From Symsagittifera roscoffensis (Eukaryota > Xenacoelomorpha > Acoela > Convolutidae): DNA of 60,000 nucleotides. The number at the start of each line of letters is the position of its first letter. The first letter of the stretch is position 1. Made by a program: the position numbers and the translations under genes. Below are positions 35,736 to 46,559 of this stretch, piece after piece. A model generated the notes under the pieces. The model worked only from the letters and a program-made list of their open reading frames with translations, was not told the origin of the DNA and did not search any database. The stretch lies in contig NC_087071.1 in the NCBI RefSeq assembly GCF_963678635.1, positions 29,688,141 to 29,748,140 on the forward strand. The letters are read 5' to 3'.

Positions 35736-36311
35736 TCAAGTTTTTTTTGTAAAAACCGTCCCCCACACGCCATATAAAGTACAAAGTGATTTCGCTCCTA
35801 GTAACAAATCAATTATGGTAAATAAGCTTACTTCAACCTATTTGGAAGAATTTCTAAAACGGATTAAATCTCCGCTTACGAGTTAGTAGCTAGAAATATA
35901 TCGCGAGTTAATTGTCCCACATCGGCCAAAATGGCAACCTTTAAACCCCCATAGTTTTACAAAAAATGATAACACGTGAAAAATTTTTTCAAATTTAAGC
36001 TCAAGATAACAATACTTTTTAAATGATATATATTAAAAATTCCGTCAAAAATGGCTATTTAAAAAGTCGAAATTTGTCTGAAGAAAAAACCACCCCGAGC
36101 ACAAAAATTCCGTTACTTTCGTATCGAAAGTCGAAACAGTAACTTAACGAAAAATGATCACACGTGAAATATCTGTTCTTATTTAAGCTCAAGACAACAA
36201 TACCTTTTGACTGATATAAAAAAAACGTCAAAAATGGCTAGGTAAAAAGTCAAAACTTGTCTGGAAAAGCCACTGCGAGCATAAATATTCCATTACTTTT
36301 GTTACGAAAGT
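35736..36311 (+). repeat. dispersed repeat M1, forward copy
   Basis: Runs from CCGTCCCCCACACGCCAT, through GGATTAAATCTCCGCTTACG and TCAAAAATGGCTATTTAAAA, to the palindromic word ACTTTCGTATCGAAAGT (36115-36131), and then repeats its last third up to ACTTTTGTTACGAAAGTCGG (36296 on). No coding capacity. Confidence 0.8.
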
Positions 36312-36830
36312 CGGAACAAGACTGCTCGTATCAGGGCAAAGCCCTGAACGATCCGAATGCTTTTTAAGGTCTGTGGAGCAGTAACAACATGATAAAAATA
36401 AATGTAGAAAAAAAAACATTTTTTTCACTTTTAGATTTTTTGTGAAAATTATCCCCCCCACACGCTATTTAAAGTAATAAGTGAAGTGATAAATTTTGCT
36501 CCTATTAACCATTAACTTATGCCATATACGCTTCCTTGAACCAATTTGGAGCAATTTATAAGACGAATTAAATCTCCGCTAACGCGTTAATAGCGCGTTC
36601 ATTATCCCAAATTGGACAAAATTGCAACCTTTAAGCCCTCATAACTTTACAAAAAAAATCACAGGTGAGCTTTTTTCCAAATTTAAGCTCAGAACAACAA
36701 TAGTTTTCGAATGGTATAAACAATTCCGTCAAACGTGGTTAGTTAAACAGTCGAAACTTCTCTGAAGGAAAAAAACCACCCCGACCGCAAATGTTTGTTA
36801 CTTTCCCTACGGAAGTCGGGCCAACAATGG
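36312..36830 (+). repeat. dispersed repeat M1, second forward copy
   Basis: Begins with a single copy of the 91-bp unit (hairpin TCAGGGC-AAA-GCCCTGA near 36332), then CCCCCCCACACGCTATTTAA, ATTAAATCTCCGCTAACGCG, and the terminal ACTTTCCCTACGGAAGTCGG. It lies in tandem with the copy at 35736. Confidence 0.8.
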
Positions 36831-37600
36831 TTGAACTATTAAGCATATTAGATTTTTCACCTAGTAACAAATATTCTCTTTTGCAAAAGGGGGGAAAAGA
36901 GTTAAAGAAATCCTAGGCCAGCAATGAAACAGCACTGCATCTGCACTTACCATGTAACTTTCCCAGCTAATTTTGAACCACAGCCATTCCTGGAAATCTC
37001 CTACTGCATGCGGTATATAGAACGGCATTTTTTGAAACTTCGCGGCCTAGAAACTCTTGAAACTTTGTTTTGCTTATCGAGATAATTTAAAAGTCAAAAC
37101 CTTTCTCTCTGATTTTAAAGATAGTATTGCTTCTAGTTCTTTCAATGCTTTCTTTTTCTAATCGGTTTAATTAGTTTAGTTTTAGCTTCATTTTTTGCAT
37201 ATATAGCACGAAAAAGAGAAAACTCCTTGTAGTGATTTCAGCAGATAAACAGCCCGGAAAACCCGAAACTACAAAGAACTATACTGACGCAATTGCTTGT
37301 TTCCTCAATTTTCAAAAAGAAAACAGTTTGTTTGATGTTGTGCTAAAATTAGCGGTCATAAACTGATGCCAAAAATTTATCTCAAAATCTGGAAAGTCAA
37401 AGACTTTCGACTGAAGTTTTCATGATATTTATAAGAATTTTTGAATCTTTCGGTAAAGTTTGGATGGTAGCTCACACCTTTTGATTTTCTCAGCCAAGCT
37501 GTCGTAAGAGCAAATGAATTCCTAGATGACACATCAACAATTAGCTTAATCAGGCCCAGTTTCCCTTAGTAGCTGTGAAAAAATCATGGATCATGAGGGG
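36831..37600. other. AT-rich non-coding DNA
   Basis: No gene, RNA or repeat could be supported. Confidence 0.45.
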
Positions 37601-38565
37601 GCGGTCCTTCCTGGGTCGAGGTGCTCGACTTATGGTTCGACTTTGCAAGTTGAGCACGTGCAGTTTCAAGCCGAGCACACAGTCGAAATCTATCGGTCTA
37701 GAGAGTCGGAGCATAAATCGAGCACAGTCGAAACGTACCCAACTTTGGTCGAAAATGTCAAAACATAGGTCGAGGGCAGTCAAAACATAGCCAATTTCGG
37801 TCGAGAATGATGTCAAAACATAGGTCGAGCACAGTCGAAACTTATGTCGAGCACGGTCGAAACATAGCTCGAGCATAGTCGAAACTTGTGTTGAGCACGG
37901 TCGAAACATAGCTCGAGCATAGTCAAAACTTGTGTCGAGCACGGTCGAAACATAGCTCGAGCATAGTCAAAACTTGTGTCGAGCACGGTCGAAACATAGC
38001 TCGAGCATAGTCGAAACTTGTGTCGAGCACGGTCGAAACATAGCTCGAGCATAGTCGAAACTTGTGTCGAGCAAGGTCGAAGCTCGAGCTGAGCACAGTC
38101 GAAACGTACCCAATTTCGGTCGAGAATGATGTCAAAACATAGGTCGAGCACAGTCGAAACTTATGTCGAGCACGGTCGAAACATAGCTCGAGCATAGTCG
38201 AAACTTGTGTCGAGCAGGGTCGAAACATAGCTCGAGCATAGTCGTAACTTGTGTCGAGCAAGGTCGAAACTTGAGCTGAGCACAGTCGAAACGTACCCAA
38301 TTTCGGTCGAGAATGATGTCAAAACATAGGTCGAGCACAGTCGAAACTTATGTCGAGCACGGTCGAAACATAGCTCGAGCATAGTCGAAACTTGTGTTGA
38401 GCACGGTCGAAACATAGCTCGAGCATAGTCAAAACTTGTGTCGAGCACTGTCGAAACATAGCTCGAGCATAGTCAAAACTTGTGTCGAGCACGGTCGAAA
38501 CATAGCTCGAGCATAGTTGAAACTTGTGTCGAGCAAGGTCGAAACTTGAGCTGAGGACGAGCGGC
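37600..38565. repeat. 22/44-bp satellite with higher-order structure
   Basis: The basic 22-bp monomer has two alternating forms, GTCGAGCACGGTCGAAACAT plus AG, and CTCGAGCATAGTCGAAACTT plus GT, giving a 44-bp dimer. A variant block with ACCCAATTTCGGTCGAGAATG recurs near 37785, 38105 and 38290, marking a higher-order unit of about 187 bp for the last two. Because 44 is not a multiple of 3, long frames open in all three minus-strand phases; they are not genes. CpG (TCGA) is unusually dense for this AT-rich window. Confidence 0.95.
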
Positions 38566-39565
38566 CCTTTCTCCTTTTCGACCATTTTGTTTCCTTGGTA
38601 GTGCATATTTTTTGTATGTCCTGGGCAACGCATGTTGAGTTGGAACTTTGAAATTCGAAAACTTAGCATCTTTGAACATCTTTGCCAAATGTTTGAAGCT
38701 TGGAATTTGCACTTTTTTGTTTGTTGAGACATCTATTTTGCGGTAGTCTCAAATGAAGGATCCTTAAAACTTTGTTGACTCAAGCTTCGAGTTACCAGGG
38801 TGTTTCTCACTTGCATTCAATTGTAAACACAACCATTAACTTTGAGAAAAAGAAACATTCTTTGGTATATTGAAAAATGCTACTCATAAAATTTCCGTAT
38901 CAGAAAAAAAAACATGAATCATAGATTTTTCCATGATTTTTCTTCGATAATGTTTTTGGATTAAAAGTGCATAACTAGCACCTAGCAATTTTTCATGAGT
39001 TTTAATAGAACGGCTAGGTCAAACCGGGTAACTAGAATAACCAGAGCGGTCATAAGACTCTGCAAAAAAGTACAAAAAGTCACCGTACTATATAGTCCCT
39101 ACTATATCCGTAGTAAAAAATCATTCAGCTTAACAGTTTTTGAACGGAAAATCGCTACCAATTCAAAAAACTTGAATCCAATTTTAATTTTTGCTATTTG
39201 AACATAGAATTAGTTTATTACCAATCATTTCATAATTGAAAATAAAATCTATAGAAATCAAATAATAATCGATTTGAATCATCCTTTTGCATAAAACTCT
39301 TTAATCAGCTAAGAACATTTTAACTGATGATAATTAATGTCTAAGTTTAATTTACCTTGTTATCTTGTTGACATGTGTGAAAATTGAAAAATCATTCTAG
39401 CAGTTCTCGGATTAATTCAGAAACTGCATTTTTTTCTGTTTCATTGATTAGATTTTGTTCAAAACGCATATTTTACTACAAAAATATGAGCTTGTTCATG
39501 TAGTTTGATGACTATTTTTTCCAATTATTTTATTCACGATCGAGATAATTTTTCGGCTAATGAGA
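38566..39565. other. AT-rich non-coding DNA
   Basis: No gene supported. A 68-codon frame at 38995-39201 has no recognisable features. Confidence 0.45.
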
Positions 39566-39569
39566 AGAG

Positions 39570-39976
39570 GTCTCTAAGAAACGGTGCTAGGGATTTTTGC
39601 GATGACAGGTTTTTTAGCAGATAGGTTTTTTAGCAGACACAGAGCGATTATAAAGTGTGATAGCCATTTTCAAACGCAGCATTGGCGATTAGCGACCGCT
39701 CGCTGCGCTGCGCTTCAATTCAACACGAGTGTTATTGTGCGCGTAAATCTTTGATTTGCCGCTAATTTAGATTGTTGTGTTTTTGAAGTTGATAGTTTTG
39801 TTTACAAATCGTGAGATAATCGACTTAATTGGGGAAGCTTGGCCCCAGACTGAGCGTCTTTTTGAGTCTGTCAATCAATCATCCATCACTTGATTACGTT
39901 TGTCTGCTAAAAGACTCATTTTTCTCTTTTTATGCTAAAACATTTGTCTGCTAAACGGTCGGTCCCCCTATGAAAC
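39570..39976. mobile_element. foldback/TIR element with TTTAGCAGAC ends
   Basis: TTTTTTAGCAGA occurs twice at the left end (about 39608-39640). The reverse complement GTCTGCTAAA occurs twice at the right end (39901-39911 and 39947-39957). Outermost, TGCTAGGGA on the left is met by TCCCCCTATG on the right. The centre is GC-richer (GACCGCTCGCTGCGCTGCGC, 39690 on). This fits a ~0.4 kb non-autonomous TIR element without coding capacity. Confidence 0.6.
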
Positions 39977-40529
39977 TATAAAGTATAAAAAATTAGACCC
40001 GCTTTTGAGTAAATTTTGTAGTCCTTATCAGGTTCAATTTTTAGTTTTTGATTTACCTCTGATAAAAAACCACCGTTTATTTTTTCTGATTTTAACAATA
40101 GTGATGCTTTGGGATGTTATCAAATTTTCTAACCTTCAAAAGAATTAATCTTCTTAACAACCAATTAAAATCGGAAAGAAACTGAAAAAATCCCCTACTG
40201 ATTCCTGTTGCTGAGCCCCTAGTGATTCCTGATTCCTGTTCCTAATTACAAAACTACAAAAAAAGTTGCGGATGCAATTGTCTTTTTCCGCTTTCTTAAT
40301 TTAAAAGCTTGCTGATGCTACGAACAGTTGTCATCGAAAATTTTGCAAAGTTCTTCTGCTACTTGCAAAATCAGTGACTTAGGAGGAAAGCGTTTTTATA
40401 CTGTTTTATACCTATAACTAATTTTTAACGTTTCACATTAGTGGTTAAAACAACTGGCGCTTTTCTAGAATGAGAAGTCTTCTACTCATGAGAGTATAAA
40501 TATCTATAGACATATACATTTACAAACGT

Positions 40530-41040
40530 TTTTGTTCCGACTTTCGATACGAAAGTAACTGAATATTTGCGCTCAGACAAATTTCAGACAAATTTCGACT
40601 TTTAACTAGCCATTTTTGACGGAAATTTTTTATAGCGTTGAAAACGTAATGTTATTCCAAGCTCAAATTTGAAAAGATATTTCACCTGTGATCATTTTTC
40701 GTAAAGTTATGGGTGTTTTAAGATTGCTATTTTGGCCAATTTGGGACAATTAACGCGCGATATGTTTCGCGCTATTAACGCGTAAGCGGAGATTCACTCC
40801 GTCTTAGAAATCGTTCCAAATTTGTTGAACGAAGCTTATTTGCTACTAGGAGCAAAATCTATCACTTTTTTTTAAATGGCGTGGGGGGGATAATTTTTAT
40901 AGACAAATTTGAATATTAAAAAAAGGTTTCATTTTATTTAATTCATTAAATTTTTTATGTTGTTTATGTTAGTTCTGCTCCATAAACGTTAAAAGGCAGT
41001 CGGAACAATCAGGGATTCGCCCTGATACGAGCAGTCTTGT
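40530..41040 (-). repeat. dispersed repeat M1, inverted copy
   Basis: From the palindromic CTTTCGATACGAAAG (40550-40564), through TTAACGCGTAAGCGGAGATT and GGCGTGGGGGGGATAATT, to a single 91-bp-type unit reading TGCTCCATAAACG ... GATACGAGCAGTCTTG. Reverse complement of the 36 kb copies. Confidence 0.85.
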
Positions 41041-41403
41041 ATCTTATTGTTCCAACTTTCGTAACGAAAGTAACGGAATATTTGTGCTCGGGGTGGGTTT
41101 TTTCTTCAGACAAACTTCGACTTTTTAACTAGCCAGTTTTGACGGAAACTTTTATATCATTCAAAACGTATTGTTATTCTAAGCTGAAATTTGAAATGGT
41201 ATTTCACCTGTGATCATTTTTCGTAAAGTTATGGGGTTTTAAAGATTGCCATTTGGGCCAATTTGGGACAATTAACGCGCGATCTTTTTCGCGCTATTAA
41301 CGCATAAGCGGAGATTTAATCCGTGTTAGAAATTGTTACAAATTGGTTGAAGGAAGCTTATTTGCCATAATTGACTTGTTACTAGGAGCAAAATTGATCA
41401 CAC
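41041..41403 (-). repeat. dispersed repeat M1, inverted, truncated
   Basis: Begins with CTTTCGTAACGAAAG (41058-41072) and follows the neighbouring copy through TTAACGCATAAGCGGAGATT and TACTAGGAGCAAAATTGATC, where it stops before the CACACGCC block. It is in tandem with 40530-41040. Confidence 0.85.
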
Positions 41404-41639
41404 AGTCCTGTCCTAGCTTCATCGGTAAAACGTTCAGTACGAATGGTTTCTCACCAATTTAGTCTCCTAAGTCGAGGAAAACAAAAGCATCGATTCGATT
41501 TTATCTTAAACTGTTTGTATGGATTAATCAATCAAAATTTAAAAATTTTCTTGCAAAAAGTTAAGACGTGTCGAGGTCGGCGAGTTAAATATCTAGTAAA
41601 TTGCGCAACTTTCGGTTTATAGACTAAATTGCGTAGTCT

Positions 41640-42900
41640 TGGCGTTGCAGAGTGAAGTCTCGTCGTTTGTTTTTTCTGAAGTAGCGCCATTTGTCTTTTC
41701 TCAAGTTGACATGAGTCAGTTCTTAAGTCGAGCCGTCAGTCTTTTCTTAAATTGCACGGTGAATCTTTCATTAAGTAGCGCCGCTAAACTTTTTTTCTGA
41801 GGTCCGGCCGCTAAAGTCATTTCATAAGTGTCGCCAATTAAGCTTTTCCTTTGTCAACCCTCTTAAATTTTTTCTTCTACCGCGCCGCTGGAGTCATTCC
41901 TTAAGTTGCCCCGCTAAATTTTTTCATGAGTCGCTCCGATCATTACGAGGCCAAACTGTGCATTCTGTATATTGTAAACGGATTTCACAACAGGCCAAAA
42001 TCAGATTTGCCGCGGAACCCGTGGCTGTTTTGTGGCTATTTTGATCTTCGTGGCTGTTTTGGATTCCACAGACAAATAATTAAAACGATGTACCGCTCAA
42101 AATCGCTGCAAAAATAAACAAACTTGCGGAATCCGCAACTGTGTTTGCGGAATCCAGAACAATTCGAGGAATCCACAAACAAATATTAAGACATGTGTAT
42201 AGTTACATTGAGCTGTTGAGGAATCCACAACTGCAAGCGGAATCCGCAATTTATAAGTGGAACCCCAAATTGCAAGTGGAATCCGCAAATTGTAAGTGGA
42301 ATCCGCAAACTGTAAGTAGAATCCGATTTTGTTTGCGCATTCCACTTGAATTTGCGGATTCCACTTACAATTTGCGGATTCCACTTACATTTTGCGGAAT
42401 CAGTTTACAGTTGCGGAATCCAGAACGACTAGCTACATTTGCTTGTTGCAGATTCCGCAACAAAACAAATGTGCCGACAAAATTTACGTTACAATTATTT
42501 GTACGCGGAATCCACAAAATTTTTGTAAGTGGAACCCACTTACATTTTGGAGCATGTGAGCATGTTTAATGATTTGTCTCTGGAATCCAGGAACATACAG
42601 ACACAAAATTGTGCGCCTATCCAGTGCACAGTTTGGCCTCGTAATGATAATTTGTTCCTATTTTGCGCAGCCAACGTTTTTTCTTGATTCGCACCGCTGA
42701 AGTCTATTCAGTAGTTTCGCCGCTAAAGTCTTTCTCAGATGGCGCTGATGAAATCTTTCCATATGTCGCACCTGTAAAAACAATATTTCTTAGGTTGCGC
42801 TGTTATGACCTTTTCTTAAGTCGCGCCGTCAGTCTTCATCTTAATCGAGCTTTCAGCCGTTTCTCAAGTCGAGCAGTCGGTTTTTTAATAATTCTTGAGG
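41640..42900. repeat. degenerate ~30-bp tandem repeat, interrupted
   Basis: Loose repeats of the type GTCGCGCCGCTAAAGTC followed by TTTTCTTAAG occupy 41640-41938 and resume at 42665-42900. The gap between them is exactly the TIR element at 41939-42648, so that element inserted into a pre-existing minisatellite. Confidence 0.75.
41939..42648. mobile_element. 710-bp element with perfect 24-bp TIRs
   Basis: The left end 41939-41962 and right end 42625-42648 are exact reverse complements (beginning ATCATTACGAGGCCAAACTG). The interior is packed with ~20-bp repeats containing GGAATCCGCAA: direct in the left half (about 42125-42310) and inverted (GCGGATTCCAC) in the right half (about 42330-42420). 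No transposase is encoded, so it is non-autonomous. Perfect TIRs suggest recent movement. An open frame at 42141-42569 is a by-product of the repeats. A target duplication is not obvious. Confidence 0.85.
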
Positions 42901-43226
42901 TCAGTCTTTCTTAACTCGTTTGAACTTCAGACTATAACTCAAAAACTTCAAAATGGTCTTTCGTGAGGATGGGAGATTTTTATAAATTTTTGAAAATTGT
43001 TTTTTTTTCTCGACCAAAAATTATTTTAAATTGATGTTCCAAACTTTCTTTGATTCAGGCATTCAAAAAATTATACCCTATAACACTTGGTATTTTTGTC
43101 AATGTGCTTTCTGGTCGAGTGGTTCATACACTTCTTTTTGGACTGCGGGCATTATAGTAGACTAGTAGCAGAAAATGTTTAGACCACATTCTTAAAAAAG
43201 TTACACAGAATATATTTTGCAAATTA

Positions 43227-43605
43227 GTGTTGACTACCCAACGCTTTATTGGGAAGTTAAGCAACTGCCCAATGCTTTTACTTGAATCTATGAAAGCTCA
43301 AGCAACTGTCTTGGCATGTTCAAGCAAGTGCGCAACACTTTTGGTCTTAGTAATTTCAAACAACTGCCAAACGCGTTTTTATTTGAGTCTTGAAGAGTTT
43401 GAACAACTGACCGAAAAGTCATTGTTCTTGACTTTTGGAAGTTCAAGCAACTGCCCAAAAGTCTATTTTCTTTAGTTTCGGGATGTTCAAACAGCTGCCC
43501 AACCGTTTTGTTCTTGGGAAGTTTATTCACTTGTGTTGTGAGAAAATCGAACAGATGGCCAAAGGTTGATTTGTCGTCAGTATTGGAAAATTCTGACGAT
43601 AACAA
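43227..43605. repeat. degenerate minisatellite (CAACTGCCC core)
   Basis: Repeats around AAGCAACTGCCCAA recur at roughly 42-45 bp intervals (near 43262, 43304, 43361, 43404, 43448, 43492, 43552), separated by T-rich stretches ending in TTGGAAGTT or a similar word. Open frames on both strands follow from the repeat. Confidence 0.7.
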
Positions 43606-43795
43606 ATACCTTCACCAGAGTATATTTCATTAATTTTCAAGTCTCAAAGGCTGATCAGATCATTTGAATACGATTACTCTTTAGATCAATTTTAATTTTC
43701 AAATCCAACTGATTTTATTTTACAATTCCGGTAAATTTTTAGTACAAAGAACAAAACACTTTATAGTTTATCTTAGATTTTAGTAATTTTTTAGG

Positions 43796-44753
43796 TTACC
43801 CGAGTCGAGATTTTTCACCTAATTTGAAGCAAGATTTGAGCGGTTTGCTTAGCTAAGCCGTTCAAAAAACGCTCATTTTAAAGCAAGATTTTGAGCGTAA
43901 TTGTCTAAAAAAACCAATCAAATCTTACATATTTTTTAGTGGTTATTTTGCTCGAGCATTTGAAAAAAGTCGCTCACATTGTTTTTGGTCAAGACATCGA
44001 AAAAAATATTGCTTGATTTGAGAACGGTTAAGCACTTTTTTTAAATTGTAGATAGTATTTCAACTGCAACTTAGCGTGGGTTGACCAAAAATGCTTATCC
44101 TACAACTTCCATATATGAAAAAATGCTTGTCCTACAATTTTTACAGTTTCATAGAATCAGAAAATTAGAATATGGAAAATGTAGATCAAAAATTTTTTCA
44201 TATATGGAAATTGTATGATAGCCATTTTTTTTTTCAAAAAACAAACAAACGTAGTTATTTTTTATCACCAGACTGTTGTATGTGGTTCAAATAGCCGGAG
44301 AAACTAGATTGAATCGTTTTTCAATGGTTTTTTGAAATTGTATGCAAATTGTAGGATTAGCATTTTTCCATACATTTGATGCAGGCAATTGTATGATAAA
44401 CTTTTTCGGTGTGGGGAAATTTAAAACAAGCATTTTCGGTTTATGGATGTCAACCCGGGGTCACATTACCTTTCTAGGCCTTTTCGTTGGTTTCAATCGG
44501 TTTTCTTTACAAGACCGCTCAAAAACCGCTCAAAAACCGCTCAAATCTTGCTTGAAAAACCGTTCAAAAATCACCGCAAGAAATGAGCGGTTTGTGAGCG
44601 GTTTTTTAAGCAAGATTTGAGCGGTTTGAGCGGTTTTTCCAAAAAAAACCGCACAAACCGCCCAAACCGCTCAAACCGCTCAAATCTTGCTGAAAAACCG
44701 CTCAAACCGCTCATATCTTGAGCGGTTTTTGAGCGTGATCTCGACCCGGGTAA
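43796..44753. mobile_element. 958-bp TIR element with GAGCGGTTT arrays
   Basis: Ends TTACCCGAGTCGAGAT (43796-43811) and ATCTCGACCCGGGTAA (44738-44753) are inverted repeats with one mismatch. Subterminal regions, especially 44515-44735, hold many copies of ACCGCTCAAA / TTTGAGCGGT in both orientations together with AAGCAAGATTTGAGCGG. Such subterminal repeat clusters are typical transposase-binding sites in hAT- or P-like elements. No transposase frame is present. The middle contains a second repeat (44080-44470), so it may be nested. Confidence 0.8.
44080..44470. repeat. inner repeat shared with 31.7 kb
   Basis: GTGGGTTGACC (44078 on) faces GTCAACCCGGGGTC (44449 on). Inside, ATGCTTATCCTACAA / CTTGTCCTACAA copies are opposed by TTGTATGATAGCC. 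The right part resembles 31740-31870. Probably an independent small element inserted in, or captured by, the 958-bp element. Confidence 0.45.
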
Positions 44754-44819
44754 TTCAAAAAATATATATGTAAATCGATTAGTAATTAGATCAAAGTAAG
44801 CAATTGTACAGAAATTTTT

Positions 44820-45110
44820 AGAAAATATAATTGTTGAGAGAATTTATTCGATAAAAAAGGAAATTGGGTAAAATTTTAAAAAAGGATATCGGGATTCGAG
44901 GAATGAAAAAAATGGGAGCAACATTACTAGAAACCAACAACGTGACTCAAAAGCAAAATCGCGAAATGAGGCAATTTTAGACGACATCACTAGTTCCAAA
45001 ACCAAAACTTGAAAAGAAAAAGCCAATGAATATGCTAGACAGACAAAAAGAAAGAACCCCCGTATGTGCCAAACACATCAGATCAATAATAAGAAAATAT
45101 TAGCTTTCGA
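44820..45110 (-). pseudogene. possible downstream part of LINE ORF2
   Basis: Minus-strand frame 45026-44844 follows the RT remnant in the expected direction but has no recognisable RT palm motif. The LINE appears to be cut near the 958-bp TIR element at 44753. Confidence 0.25.
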
Positions 45111-45440
45111 ATCAATTAGCAATGGCCACGAGACAAATGGAAACATTCGAGAGGCAATTTTCGTTGTCAATTGCTTTTATTTGTTTACCTAAAAGATTTT
45201 CAATAAGTTTCAGTAATGCTCCAGTTATGGAACTTGGTCTGGAAGTTTCTGGGTTTTCTGATTCGTCCCTGTTATAAACTGGCATAACCAACACTTTTTG
45301 AGTAGCTTTGTATACATATTTTTCTTCAGAAACTCATTTATAAGGGAAGTTAGGTGCGTCTAAGTTTCATTGCATCCATCTTTCAATGTTTTTTTTTGAA
45401 AACCAGACATTTCCGGTGGCTTGTCATTCTATTTTGCCTT
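45110..45440 (-). pseudogene. LINE reverse transcriptase N-terminal remnant
   Basis: The minus strand reads a KPPEMSGFQKKTL-like start (about 45425) and LTSLINEFLKKNMYTK (about 45360-45310). After a frame change it reads VLVMPVYNRDESENPETSRP and SSITGALLKLIENLLGKQIK (45295-45175). This is the order in non-LTR RTs: the PPE.SG box, the LINxSL helix, then V.PVYK.....P..YRPIS...LSK..EK. In the RT the YRPIS box has become SRPSS. Non-LTR RTs copy the LINE RNA at a nicked target site. Frameshifts and loss of the palm make this copy inactive. It shares strand and order with the endonuclease remnant at 46050-46543. Confidence 0.75.
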
Positions 45441-46049
45441 CAACGGTAGACAAACCGGAATAAACGTTTTTTCTGAATGAGATGGGCCATTCTCGAACAA
45501 AGATTTGGAACTCCTTTTTTTTCTCAAAGAAACAGCCTAGCCTTCAAAACGTGTAGGTTAGGAGATTTGTCATTTTGCTATGATTTGTTATTGATTCTCC
45601 CAAAGTTTTTTTTAATAGAGAAAGGCTACTTGGTGTTTTTTTTTGTTTTCGATTTTCTTGTGCTAATAATGATGCCTCATTTTTGGCGCCCAATCTTTTT
45701 TGACGAAAATTAGTTTGGAATAAACTGCTCGTCCTAAGTTGTATGTAACTTTATGTACTCTAAGTTTATCAGTTTGACTGAAAATTGTTTTTGGGAGGGC
45801 ATATAATTTGATAGCTGTCACAATATTAGAATTAGAATCTTTTTACATCTCCTCAGGGGTATTTTTTAGCTGTCGAAGCTTTCCATAATTATCCTCAAAA
45901 AAATTGTTTTAAAATCACTTCTGAATAATCGTTTTAGTCATAATTCTTGCGTTGTTGGGAAGAACCCAATTAAGTAACCTGAGCTCAGTTATGAACAAGT
46001 TTTAATCGGAAGTCGGAAATTAACAGACCTGTTTGATTAATATTTTAAA

Positions 46050-46543
46050 CTACAACCATTAATTATTTAGTCTATCAGAGTTCTTGATTGTGATGGTATG
46101 GTTTTCTTGGCAACGTTAAGGTTATACGGTACGAAAACTGTGTCGAGGGAAGCTTTCTCATCTGCTTTCAGGTACGTTAGTTTGTGGTCTCCTAATAAGT
46201 TCAAATAAAAAAAAATTTTGTGCATAAGTGCATAATCTATAGACATAGCAAATTCCGCAATTATTTCAACTTTTTTTTCGGTTTGTACGATATATTGAAC
46301 AATGTTGATCTTTCATATTTCTACAATACGTTTTTTTGTTTCTATCCAGATGCTATCATACTTTTTAAAATTTTGCATAATTAGGTCTGTATGCTGCTTT
46401 AGATTCAGGATGTTTAGTACAGGTAGCATGCCAACGACTCGTTTTAGTTTAGTTCTGTTTTTGGCAGATCAAAAACATACAAATCTTGAACTGTCTAGTG
46501 TTGATAGAATTTCATTGTTTGAGTCATTGAACCAGATTTCCTA
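46050..46543 (-). pseudogene. LINE apurinic-type endonuclease remnant
   Basis: On the minus strand EIWFNDSNNEILSTLD (about 46540-46490) matches the ETWL box of LINE endonucleases, and a degraded RGGG position follows (KLKRVVGM). The C-terminal end reads DTVFVPYNLNVAKKTI and SQSRTLIDxIING (about 46150-46058), the typical SxTLIDxIF ending before the RT. The endonuclease nicks target DNA for reverse transcription. Stops interrupt it. The spacing to the RT part (about 0.6 kb) is normal for a jockey/CR1-like ORF2. Confidence 0.65.
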
Positions 46544-46559
46544 AACATCAAAAAAGTTA

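Noticed and set aside
35415-35784. Open frames with repeated LLLLHRP and SGLRSDTS words
   Set aside because: Produced by the 91-bp tandem array; no independent coding evidence.
37550-38732. Several long minus-strand open frames (up to 137 codons) with Cys/Arg/Phe-rich repeats
   Set aside because: They are read-through of the 22/44-bp satellite; overlapping frames are equally open in different phases, which is expected from a stop-free non-triplet repeat.
42141-42569. 142-codon open frame
   Set aside because: It lies wholly inside the TIR element and reflects its ~20-bp GGAATCC repeats.
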